Both the position numbers and the translations under genes were made by a program. A model generated the notes under the pieces. It did not search any database, was not told where the DNA came from, and saw only the letters and a list, made by a program, of their open reading frames with translations. From Flavobacteriales bacterium (GTDB lineage: Bacteria; Bacteroidota; Bacteroidia; NS11-12g; UBA9320), in the NCBI GenBank assembly GCA_020635395.1, contig JACJZV010000002.1:372001-436000 (forward strand): a stretch of 64,000 nucleotides of DNA, in the 5' to 3' direction. Below are positions 8,218-16,686 of this stretch, one piece after another (position 1 is the first letter of the stretch; every line of letters starts with the position of its first letter).

Positions 8218-9951
8218 ATGCTTCGAACACACACCTGCGGCGAACTAAGAATTTCTAATATCGGACAAACGGTAACCCTTTGCGGATGGGTACAAAAACG
8301 TCGCGATTTTGGCAGTATGTCTTTTATTGATTTAAGAGATAGGTATGGAATTACTCAACTATCTTTTAACGAAGATTACGACCAAACTATGTTGGAAAAC
8401 GCACGGTCGTTGGCTCGCGAGTTTGTGGTAAAAATTACCGGAACAGTAACAGAACGAAGCAACAAAAACCCGAATATACCAACGGGCGAAATTGAAATAA
8501 TTGCCACAGAACTGACTATTTTAAATGCAGCCATAACACCTCCTTTTACCATTGAAGATGAAACCGATGGCGGTGAAGAAATACGATTGAAATATCGGTA
8601 TCTCGACATCAGAAGAAATCCGGTTAAAAACCGATTGTTGATGCGACATGCCGTAAATAAATCTATTCGAAATTATTTGAATAATCAAGGATTTACCGAA
8701 GTCGAAACTCCCTACCTCATTAAATCAACACCCGAAGGTGCCAGAGACTTTGTGGTTCCATCAAGATTAAATGAAGGCCAGTTTTATGCACTACCTCAAT
8801 CTCCACAAACCTTTAAACAACTTTTGATGGTTTCGGGTATTGACAAATACTATCAAATTGTAAAATGTTTTAGAGACGAAGATTTTAGAGCAGACAGACA
8901 ACCGGAATTTACCCAGATTGACTGCGAAATGTCGTTTATAGAGCGGGCAGATATTTTGCATGTTTTTGAACAAATGATTCGAGCGGTTTTTACGGAAACC
9001 AAAAACATTGATTTGGGCGAAATTCCAGTGCTGGATTACGAATATTGCATGACTACCTACGGCTCTGACAAGCCCGATTTGAGGTTCAACATGAAGTTTC
9101 ATTATCTAAACGAAGTTTGTCAAGGAAAAGGTTTTGGAGTGTTTGATAGTGCCGAGACCATTATTGCCATTAATTTGGAAGGTGGAAACAAACTTACACG
9201 AAAAGACATTGATGCAATTACCGACTACGTTAAACGACCACAAATTGGTGCTAAAGGATTAATTTATTGTCGGGTAAACGAAGATGGAACCTATAAATCT
9301 TCGGTGGACAAATTTTTTGATGAAAATGCCCTTAAAATGTGGGCAAACAAATGCAATGCCTCGGCGGGAGATATGTTGTTTTTGCTGAGTGGTGATTTGC
9401 ACAAAACCCGAAAACAAATGAACGAGTTGCGATTGCACTTGGCTGAATTAGAGGGTTTGAGAAATCCAGAGGTATTTAAAGCCTGTTGGGTGGTTGATTT
9501 TCCGCTGTTGGAGTGGGATGAAGATGCCAATAGATTTCATGCTATGCATCACCCATTTACCAGTCCGCTACCCGAAGATTTGCACTTGATGAACACCAAT
9601 CCAAAAAACATTCGGGCAAATGCCTACGACATGGCTATTAACGGCATGGAAGTAGGTGGGGGTTCCATCAGAATTCACGATAAAAACATTCAACAAACCA
9701 TGTTTGATTTATTAGGATTTACAAAAGAAGAAGCCAAAGCACAGTTCGGCTTTTTGATGAATGCTTTTGAATATGGAGCACCGCCCCATGGTGGAATAGC
9801 CTTTGGCTTTGATAGGTTGTGTGCTATTTTGAGCGGAACGGATTCCATTAGAGATGTTATTGCGTTCCCCAAAAACAATATGGGTAGAGATTTGATGATT
9901 GATGCCCCATCGCCTATAAATGAAGAGCAACGAAAAGAGTTGGGTATTTAA
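8218..9951 (+). CDS. aspS: Aspartyl-tRNA synthetase
   Basis: A 577-residue class IIb synthetase that charges tRNA-Asp. The N-terminal OB-fold anticodon-binding domain includes VTLCGWVQKRRDFG and FIDLRDRYG. The catalytic core has motif 2 as FRDEDFRADRQPEFTQID. The bacterial insertion (GAD) domain occupies roughly residues 280-420, and motif 3 is GIAFGFDRLCAIL. The start at 8218 gives the family N-terminus MLRTHTCGELR. An in-frame ATG at 8182 would add 12 unrelated residues. With a bacterial-type insertion it could be discriminating or non-discriminating, and gatCAB is not in the window. The stop abuts the convergent stop of the next gene. Confidence 0.97.
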   Translation: MLRTHTCGELRISNIGQTVTLCGWVQKRRDFGSMSFIDLRDRYGITQLSFNEDYDQTMLENARSLAREFVVKITGTVTERSNKNPNIPTGEIEIIATELTILNAAITPPFTIEDETDGGEEIRLKYRYLDIRRNPVKNRLLMRHAVNKSIRNYLNNQGFTEVETPYLIKSTPEGARDFVVPSRLNEGQFYALPQSPQTFKQLLMVSGIDKYYQIVKCFRDEDFRADRQPEFTQIDCEMSFIERADILHVFEQMIRAVFTETKNIDLGEIPVLDYEYCMTTYGSDKPDLRFNMKFHYLNEVCQGKGFGVFDSAETIIAINLEGGNKLTRKDIDAITDYVKRPQIGAKGLIYCRVNEDGTYKSSVDKFFDENALKMWANKCNASAGDMLFLLSGDLHKTRKQMNELRLHLAELEGLRNPEVFKACWVVDFPLLEWDEDANRFHAMHHPFTSPLPEDLHLMNTNPKNIRANAYDMAINGMEVGGGSIRIHDKNIQQTMFDLLGFTKEEAKAQFGFLMNAFEYGAPPHGGIAFGFDRLCAILSGTDSIRDVIAFPKNNMGRDLMIDAPSPINEEQRKELGI

Positions 9952-10464
9952 TTACCAATCTTCGTAGTCAACGGCATCCTTTAATATTAACGGTTTTATT
10001 TGGTCATGAATTTGATATATTTGATTGTGACCAATTTTTTTCCCGGCTTTTCCGCTAAACCAAAGCGTTAAAATTCCGCCCAATAAAAATGGAACAACCC
10101 ACAAAATGTAGGTTGACAAACCTAAATTTTGGCGAGAGATAGCTACAATCAAAACAACCAAAACTACAAATCCCAGAAAAAAATAGAGAAACATAAACAT
10201 GAGCCAAACGACAGGTTTTGGGCCATACAAACCTCTAATTATGGTTCCGTTTTCGTGATCTTCAAAACTTAAACCAAGCTGGGGAGACCAAAAATGTTGC
10301 TGCTCAACCGGAATGTTGATGGTGGCATGATTATTTATCATTGAGCCAAATAACTGCTCATTGGGTTGACTTAAAAAATCGTTTAAACGATTTTGCAAAA
10401 CCTCTCTGTTTTCGGGCGACAACTTTTTAAACCGTGGCCTGATTTCTAAAAAATCTGTTGACAT
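9952..10464 (-). CDS. Small membrane protein of unknown function
   Basis: A 170-residue protein I do not recognise. The first ~85 residues are soluble and polar. They are followed by two transmembrane helices (around WLMFMFLYFFLGFVVLVVL and TYILWVVPFLLGGILTLWF) and a short hydrophilic tail rich in Ile, His and Gln. There is no signal peptide, so the N-terminus is probably cytoplasmic. The gene ends on the base next to the aspS stop, with no room for a terminator between the convergent genes. It stands alone on the minus strand. Confidence 0.6.
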   Translation of the reverse strand: MSTDFLEIRPRFKKLSPENREVLQNRLNDFLSQPNEQLFGSMINNHATINIPVEQQHFWSPQLGLSFEDHENGTIIRGLYGPKPVVWLMFMFLYFFLGFVVLVVLIVAISRQNLGLSTYILWVVPFLLGGILTLWFSGKAGKKIGHNQIYQIHDQIKPLILKDAVDYEDW

Positions 10465-10611
10465 AGCTTTACGAAAATAGAAGATTAATATTTCACAATT
10501 ACAACTATGATAAAAGTCATAATCATGTGCTTCTGTATTTTGATTGTCGTTTTTTGAAATTCATTCCAAATGATTGTCGAAAATTTTAAATTCGCTGCTC
10601 ATTATTTGTAT

Positions 10612-11331
10612 ATGAAATTCAAATTTTTACTTCTTGTTAGTGCATTTGTCTCACTTTTTTTATTCGAAAACTGTAAACATCAGCCCGTAGATGACAATGT
10701 AAATCCCGACCCAATAGATACCACGGGAAACAATAACAATCACAACTCGGATACTTGTAGTCCTGATACTGTTTATTTTGTGAATGAAATATTGCCACTT
10801 ATTCAGAGCAACTGTGCTCAAAGCGGATGCCACGATGCAGCATCGCACAAAGAAGGAGTAATTTTAACCGACTATAACAAAATAATTTCTACCGGAAAAG
10901 TAAAAGCAGGAAACCCAGGAGGCAGCGACCTGTATGAAGTAATAACCGAAACCGACCCAGACAAGGTAATGCCCCCGCCACCGGCAAGTTTAACAACCGA
11001 ACAAAAAAATGCCATCAGAATTTGGATACAACAAGGTGCAAAAAACAACAAATGCACCAACGGTTGCGATACAACAAGTGTAACCTTTACTGGCGATGTT
11101 TGGCCAATAGTGAATGCTACATGCACGGGTTGTCATAACAATACCTCTGCCAGCGGTGGAGTGAAAATTACCAACTATGCAGAAATAAAATCATTGGTTG
11201 ATTCTAAAACGCTTCAAAATGTACTGTCTCGCCAAGGGCCAAAAAGCCCAATGCCTCCAGGTGGGCCATTAGAGACATGTGCCAGCAATAAAATACGAAT
11301 TTGGATAAATGCCGGAGCACCAAACAATTAA
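10612..11331 (+). CDS. Secreted two-site c-type cytochrome-domain protein
   Basis: A 239-residue exported protein with a hydrophobic leader ending at Cys (LFLFENC; the lipobox is weak). It has two tandem haem-binding segments. The first is the unusual spacing C-x4-C-H (CAQSGCHDAA), and the second is canonical C-x2-C-H (CTGCHNN). Each is followed by a Met-Pro segment (VMPPPP; SPMPPGG) that could supply the distal Met ligand, and by IRIWI-x2-GA. This is the short cytochrome domain common in Bacteroidota lipoproteins. I chose 10612 over an in-frame ATG at 10570 because only the later start gives a signal peptide. It heads a module with a one-haem paralogue and a DUF5777 barrel. Confidence 0.75.
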   Translation: MKFKFLLLVSAFVSLFLFENCKHQPVDDNVNPDPIDTTGNNNNHNSDTCSPDTVYFVNEILPLIQSNCAQSGCHDAASHKEGVILTDYNKIISTGKVKAGNPGGSDLYEVITETDPDKVMPPPPASLTTEQKNAIRIWIQQGAKNNKCTNGCDTTSVTFTGDVWPIVNATCTGCHNNTSASGGVKITNYAEIKSLVDSKTLQNVLSRQGPKSPMPPGGPLETCASNKIRIWINAGAPNN

Positions 11332-11340
11332 TTTTGGATT

Positions 11341-11724
11341 ATGAAGATTAAAATTTTAGCACTTTCAGCAATTATGGCTTCCGTATTTTACTCATGCTAT
11401 TATGATGTAGAACAAGAGTTATATCCAACCAACAGCACTTCTTGCGATACGAGCAATATTACCTACAGCGTTACGATAAAAGGCATTTTGTTGAACAACG
11501 CCTGCATGGGTTGTCACAATCAAACAGTTTTTGCTTCTTCTGGTGGAAACGTGAATTTGGACGGCTACAGCAATGTCAAATCCTATATTGACAACGGCAA
11601 ACTTCTATCGAGTATAGTGCAAGACGGGAAAGCATCGTTTATGCCCAAAGGTGGAGCCAAAATGGGTGCTTGTAGCCTGTTAAAAGTTCAAACTTGGATT
11701 AATGCGGGAGCACCAAATAACTAA
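11341..11724 (+). CDS. Monohaem c-type cytochrome-domain lipoprotein
   Basis: A 127-residue lipoprotein (MKIKILALSA...VFYSC, Cys at 19) with one haem motif, CMGCHN, a Met-Pro pair (FMPKGG), and the ending TWINAGAPNN. The ending is shared almost exactly with the preceding two-site protein (IWINAGAPNN), so the two arose by duplication. It starts nine bases after that gene. It probably passes electrons in the periplasm or at the outer membrane; the partner oxidoreductase is not in the window. Confidence 0.75.
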   Translation: MKIKILALSAIMASVFYSCYYDVEQELYPTNSTSCDTSNITYSVTIKGILLNNACMGCHNQTVFASSGGNVNLDGYSNVKSYIDNGKLLSSIVQDGKASFMPKGGAKMGACSLLKVQTWINAGAPNN

Positions 11725-11739
11725 TTTTTATTGAAATTT

Positions 11740-12597
11740 ATGAAATCACGATTACTTCTATTTGCCCTTTTTGGTCTCTTTAGCTTCAATGCCTCAGTTG
11801 CTCAAACCGATGATTTGTTGGACGAAGACCCACCGGAATATACAAAATTTACCTTTTACAGTACGCGTATTGTAAACAGTCACACCACCGAAATGCTTGA
11901 TAAACGCACGCTTGACTTTAGAATCAATCATCGCTTTGGAGAGCTAAAAGGTGGGTATGACAATTTTTTTGGGCTTGATAATGCCACCATGCGAATGAGT
12001 TTTGACTATGCCATAATGGATAATTTAAACATTGGCATTGGCCGTAGTACCTTCGAACGAACCCTTGATGGTTATGTAAAATATCGATTTTTAAGACAAA
12101 TAGATAAGTTTGGTAATATGCCCATCAGTGCCGTGTATGTGGCTGGCATGACCATGAATGGCATTGCCCCACCAACAGGTCGTACAAACTATTTTACCTC
12201 CAAATTGGGTTTTATGCACCAAGTGGTGGTTGCCAGAAAATTTTCTAATAAATTTTCGGCTCAGTTGATGCCCACACTTATCCATCGCAATTTGATTGAC
12301 TCCAGTCAATTTAAAAATGATGTAATGTCGTTTGGTATAGGTTTAAAACAAAAAATATCAGGTGGTATTACTGCCAATCTCGAATACTTTTATGTGTTGC
12401 CAAATCAAATAAGCAAGCAATATTATAATCCATTATCGCTGGGCATTGATATTAATACGGGTGACCATACATTTCAATTGCACATAACAAACACGCGTGC
12501 TACCTTTGAAAAAGCGGCTATTACGCAAACAGCAGGAAGTTGGCTAAAAGGAAACATTCATTTTGGCTTTAACCTTTCAAGGCAGTTTGATTTATAA
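11740..12597 (+). CDS. DUF5777-type outer-membrane beta-barrel protein
   Basis: A 285-residue protein with signal peptide MKSRLLLFALFGLFSFNASVAQ. The family start STRIVNSHTTEMLDKRTLDFRI follows, with HRFGEL, then aromatic amphipathic strands to a C-terminal FGFNLSRQFDL typical of barrel ends. The ATG at 11740 is chosen; a TTG nine bases earlier is in frame. In Bacteroidota such barrels are often found next to small cytochrome-domain lipoproteins and YceI-like proteins, as here. This suggests a surface-exposed redox or metal-related assembly, but the function is not established. Confidence 0.7.
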   Translation: MKSRLLLFALFGLFSFNASVAQTDDLLDEDPPEYTKFTFYSTRIVNSHTTEMLDKRTLDFRINHRFGELKGGYDNFFGLDNATMRMSFDYAIMDNLNIGIGRSTFERTLDGYVKYRFLRQIDKFGNMPISAVYVAGMTMNGIAPPTGRTNYFTSKLGFMHQVVVARKFSNKFSAQLMPTLIHRNLIDSSQFKNDVMSFGIGLKQKISGGITANLEYFYVLPNQISKQYYNPLSLGIDINTGDHTFQLHITNTRATFEKAAITQTAGSWLKGNIHFGFNLSRQFDL

Positions 12598-12607
12598 ACA
12601 AACCCAC

Positions 12608-13204
12608 TTAGTTAAAATTAATCTCCTTTAACCCAATGCTCCAGCCCAGATTCATTTCAAGAATAAGGGGTTCGGAGGGGTTGTTCAAAATTCGGTAGCT
12701 ATAGCCCTTTCCATCGGTGTCTGATGCCAAAATGGTGGAAACTTTTTTCTTTGTTCCGTTTACTGATATTTCAAAATTCTCTTCACCCGTTTTTGAAAAA
12801 TTTACTGTTTCCGATCCAAAAAGCGAAGAAAACTCCATAACTGTTTTTCCGGTTGAGGATAATTCATTAAAAACCCTTTTACTCAGCCAAACCGTTGTTT
12901 CTTGGTCCAACACCAAATCTCCCCCCGAAAAATAATTGTTTTGCACCCTTGCAGAATCTAAAGCTCCGGGCATAATGGTAACCTTGCCAGAGGTGTTGTT
13001 GCCGTTGGTCATGGCATAATTAAACGATAGGCTGGGCGATTTTGATAGCACTTCTACAATAAAATTGTAATTACTCCCACCGAAATTAAGGTTGTAAACC
13101 AACTGATGATTTTCGGAAATTGAAACCGATGTAGATTGTGTTTTGCACCCTGTCAATACGGCAACCGCAACCATACCGACCATCCATAAAATTCGCTTTA
13201 CCAT
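12608..13204 (-). CDS. Small lipoprotein of a two-member local family
   Basis: A 198-residue lipoprotein (VAVAVLTGC, Cys at 20) of unknown function, predicted all-beta. It is a clear paralogue of the lipoprotein at 30527-31120. Both share the segment G-K-hydrophobic-I-x-P-x-A-x-DSA, the following W-[LI]-S-[KQ]-x-x-[FV]-[NS]-E motif and a closing LGW or FGW near the C-terminus, and they differ by one residue in length. Its ATG overlaps the end of the WD40-caspase gene by seven bases (ATGGTAA), so the two are probably translated together. The paralogue also follows a peptidase gene, so a peptidase-accessory or inhibitor role is worth considering. Confidence 0.65.
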   Translation of the reverse strand: MVKRILWMVGMVAVAVLTGCKTQSTSVSISENHQLVYNLNFGGSNYNFIVEVLSKSPSLSFNYAMTNGNNTSGKVTIMPGALDSARVQNNYFSGGDLVLDQETTVWLSKRVFNELSSTGKTVMEFSSLFGSETVNFSKTGEENFEISVNGTKKKVSTILASDTDGKGYSYRILNNPSEPLILEMNLGWSIGLKEINFN

Positions 13205-16200
13205 ATTCTAAAATTATTAAATAAGTTCTCTTGCCGTTCGTTTGGTTTTTGAGCTCCGTTCGTTAGTTTTTCCACTTCTTCAGAAATATAATTGCTTAGT
13301 TCGGTAATAGATATTTCTCCGTCCTTGTCTGCGTCTGCTTTTCGGTCTCTTATGCCCGAAACCAAGCAGTAGGTAAAAACGCCATTGCCCCATTCTTCAC
13401 TTTCATAGGCATAACTATTCCCGGCGGCAGCAGAAATCACGATGGTTCCCGACCCTCTGCTTAAATTGTTGAACAATTCTTGCATTTGCTCGTATGCTTG
13501 GTTAGAAGTTACTTTTAACGCTTTGGTTTTAGCCCCTTTAGCACTATACCCTATCACTTTGGCCTCATAGTCATTTTCTACTCGAAGGGTGTCGGTGGTT
13601 ATTTTATTATCAACCAACCCACTGTGGCAGGCATCCAAAAACATCACCTTGTTTTGGGTGGGTATTTTATCAAGCAATGATTCCAACTCGTTATACGAAA
13701 CTCCATATTTTTCTGGATGTTCAAAATCCATATTGTGGGTAGCGTACCAAAATTGCTGTTGCTCATCCAACAAACCATGACCTGAAACGTAGAGCATTAC
13801 CATGTCGTTGGCAGACAGCTGATTGATTTTTTCCTTTAGTGCTAAAATATGCTCGCGGGTGGCATTTTCATCAAAAAGCTGAATGACCTCTACTTCTTTG
13901 TATTGCGAAGGGTATCCGAGTGTTTTTCGGCCATTCTTTTTCCAGATTTCCGTAAAATCCTGCCCATCTTTTACCGCATACTGCAACCGTTGGGTTGTGT
14001 CCAAATAATTGCTTACCGAAACGGCAATAATCAACATTTTCTTTTCAGTGTTAGATGGATTGCAAACCACCTCTACCACTTCTTTGGCCGACCACACACC
14101 ATCGACATTTTGGGAGGCCACTTCAATTCTATTTCTGCCTGTTTTAAGCGGTATGTTTAAAGTGGTTGAATGTGTTTTTGGATTGTTTGCTACTGACATT
14201 CCGTTGGCTCCAAACACCACAGCCGTGCCATTTACCCACGCCTGAATGGTGGCTATGCCGCTGCTGCTTTGAGCCTCAATCAGCAGTTTGGTGTAGGGTT
14301 TTTTTGTGGTTTGTTTTAGTTTATCTTTATTTAAAATTTTGGTCTGAGGTATGTTTTCAAACTCATTGATGGCCTCATTTAAACCTACCCGTTTGCTAAA
14401 AGCCTCATAATATAAGTTGATTAACTTGGCATCGGTAGTTTTCATTTTTTTTAGCACCAAATCGGGTCGGTTGAGTTTTAAATCGAACTGTTCGGCAAAG
14501 AACATTTTTCCATCTTTTTTAATTGCCACAGCGTTTAAACCGTTTTTGCTACGCAAATAATAACCATCGGCCGAAGTGGCCACATAGCCTCCGGTTCGCA
14601 GGCTGTATAGCCCAACTTGTTTTGCCCAACTCTTTTCGTCATAAAGTGCTATTTCTTCTTCGTTTGCCACCAACAGCATATTTTTTTCTTCGATGGGTTG
14701 AATGCACAAAATCGGGGAGGCACCAATTTTAATGGAGGCAACTTCCCATGTGGATTTGTTTATTCTGAGAATGTTTCCGTCTGTCATCCCCACATAAAAA
14801 TAGGCTATTCCCTTTGGGAAATAATAGCAGCTCACATCGGCAAAAATACCCTGTTCATTTCGCGGAAATTCTTTGCTCGAAATTTCAACCCCACGTTCAA
14901 GTTCGATAATTCCCATTAGCCCGGGTCGGCTAATTAAATAGGCTGTGTCTTCCGAAAACAATCCCGGAGGTATGGTAATTTTATCAAAGTCATCGGAGTT
15001 TTTGGGAAGAGTAGAAACTTGTGTTATGCTATGGTCAGAAACGTATAAATATCTATCATCATCACTAAAGGACAAGCCCAAATACCCATGATTTCCGGCA
15101 CGAGAATATTGCAGTGCAACCTCATTTTTACCCGTAACTAAATCAAAAACCAATGCATATCTAACGGCAACCGCCACTTTTTGGCTGTTGTTGCTAAAAC
15201 AAATGGAGGCGTTCGAGTTGAAAAAGCCACTTTCGTCAGATACTTGATAGTTTACTACCTCTTTCAACGAGTCGAGACTATAAACATAAAATGTTCCGCC
15301 CTCTGTGACTAATGCCAAATATTTGTCATCATCAGATATTTTGGCTACCGCCACAGGGTTTCCTTCGGCCACTACCAACTCATTCAAATGGTCATCCGAT
15401 TTCCAATAGGCAAAATTCCAACGAGCATCAATTTCCAAACTCGATTCCCCATCTGATGTATAAACCATTGCCTTAGGGTATGGAATACCAATAACATCTC
15501 GAATCACTTTTTTTCGTCCGGTAGTCAAACTCCATTGGCAAATCGAATTTTCGTATTGTACCGTAATGTTTTGGGCATTTGCATTAATCACCCTTTCAAT
15601 TCCATCCGCCATTCCCACAAATTCCTGAACAAAATAAGGATTATCTAGAGCAAACATTTTAATGGCTCTTTTAGAAGCCACTGCCACTTTTTGAGTTGAT
15701 GAGTTGACAGCTATTTCGCTGACATTTTCCAGTTGGTCATAGAAAGTTTCGCTTTTATTTTTTTGAGTAAATCGGTAAAGTTTACCAGTATTGCTTATAG
15801 CCAAATAACTGTTTGCCTCCACGTATTTAAGGCTTCCATTTTGATAGGAATAAGAGGTAGAAAACGGAAAATTTTCGGACGAAAGTTTGCCAGATTTTAA
15901 ATCAAAAAATCGCAAATCTCCTTCTTCCGGAGCTTCTTCATCGCTACTCCATGAGGCCGCGTTGGCCACCATCAACATATTGTTTTTGGGGTCATATTCC
16001 AACCCACTAATTAGATTTTTAACATCATAGAGTCTTGTAAATGATTTATCTGAATTAACTCCGTTAAAATGAAGACTCAACAATTCTCCTTCATAGCTGC
16101 CAACATAAATTTTTGAGCCATCGTCATTAAAACACATTCCGGTAAGGTCGGTGGTATGATATATCCGCTGAGATTTTCCGGTTTTTATTTCATAAATGTT

Positions 16201-16614
16201 TAATGAAAAATCGGCCGACGTATTAACAATGAATTGATTTGTTGGGTCGAAATGAACATCGTTGATGTAATACGAGTGAGTAGAAACAATAATGGACATT
16301 GATTTTTCAATGCTCCAAAGCAGCACCATTTTGTCTGTGCCACCGCTTACTAAATAATTCCCATCGTTTGAAAATTCGAGAACTGAAACCGCATCTGAAT
16401 GTCGCTTTAAAACACCCTTCTGAAGCCTTGTTTCTATATCCCAAAGAATGATGTTGCCGTTGGCATCGGCACTGGCCAATGTTTTTCCATCGGCACTAAA
16501 GGCTAAGGCTGTAACATTGGTGGCATGACCAACCTGCGGAATTATTTCGATTGCTAAAACCGGACTGATTTTCAGAAGAGTAAATATTAGAGCAAAAATT
16601 AACCCCTTTTTCAT
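13198..16614 (-). CDS. Exported WD40-repeat/caspase-domain protein with EF-hand-like loop
   Basis: A 1138-residue protein with a signal peptide (MKKGLIFALIFTLL...VLA). Residues ~25-330 are WD40 blades (TALAFSADGKTLASADANG; LVSGGTDKMVLLWS), followed by more degenerate propeller repeats to ~700. A linker and Ig-like segment (~790-880) precedes a C14 caspase p20-like domain, with the catalytic dyad His946 in YVSGHG and Cys996 in FLDACHSG. At 1094-1105, DADKDGEISITE is a perfect EF-hand calcium loop (Asp at 1, 3 and 5, Gly 6, Ile 8, Glu 12). It should be a secreted, possibly calcium-dependent protease with the propeller as a sensor or docking face. It is coupled to the small lipoprotein gene that follows. 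Confidence 0.85.
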   Translation of the reverse strand: MKKGLIFALIFTLLKISPVLAIEIIPQVGHATNVTALAFSADGKTLASADANGNIILWDIETRLQKGVLKRHSDAVSVLEFSNDGNYLVSGGTDKMVLLWSIEKSMSIIVSTHSYYINDVHFDPTNQFIVNTSADFSLNIYEIKTGKSQRIYHTTDLTGMCFNDDGSKIYVGSYEGELLSLHFNGVNSDKSFTRLYDVKNLISGLEYDPKNNMLMVANAASWSSDEEAPEEGDLRFFDLKSGKLSSENFPFSTSYSYQNGSLKYVEANSYLAISNTGKLYRFTQKNKSETFYDQLENVSEIAVNSSTQKVAVASKRAIKMFALDNPYFVQEFVGMADGIERVINANAQNITVQYENSICQWSLTTGRKKVIRDVIGIPYPKAMVYTSDGESSLEIDARWNFAYWKSDDHLNELVVAEGNPVAVAKISDDDKYLALVTEGGTFYVYSLDSLKEVVNYQVSDESGFFNSNASICFSNNSQKVAVAVRYALVFDLVTGKNEVALQYSRAGNHGYLGLSFSDDDRYLYVSDHSITQVSTLPKNSDDFDKITIPPGLFSEDTAYLISRPGLMGIIELERGVEISSKEFPRNEQGIFADVSCYYFPKGIAYFYVGMTDGNILRINKSTWEVASIKIGASPILCIQPIEEKNMLLVANEEEIALYDEKSWAKQVGLYSLRTGGYVATSADGYYLRSKNGLNAVAIKKDGKMFFAEQFDLKLNRPDLVLKKMKTTDAKLINLYYEAFSKRVGLNEAINEFENIPQTKILNKDKLKQTTKKPYTKLLIEAQSSSGIATIQAWVNGTAVVFGANGMSVANNPKTHSTTLNIPLKTGRNRIEVASQNVDGVWSAKEVVEVVCNPSNTEKKMLIIAVSVSNYLDTTQRLQYAVKDGQDFTEIWKKNGRKTLGYPSQYKEVEVIQLFDENATREHILALKEKINQLSANDMVMLYVSGHGLLDEQQQFWYATHNMDFEHPEKYGVSYNELESLLDKIPTQNKVMFLDACHSGLVDNKITTDTLRVENDYEAKVIGYSAKGAKTKALKVTSNQAYEQMQELFNNLSRGSGTIVISAAAGNSYAYESEEWGNGVFTYCLVSGIRDRKADADKDGEISITELSNYISEEVEKLTNGAQKPNERQENLFNNFRIW

Positions 16615-16686
16615 AGCCCGTATTTATGCCATTAAATAACTAAAATTAAAAGAATTAAAAAATACGTATTACTACGGATGTTCATT

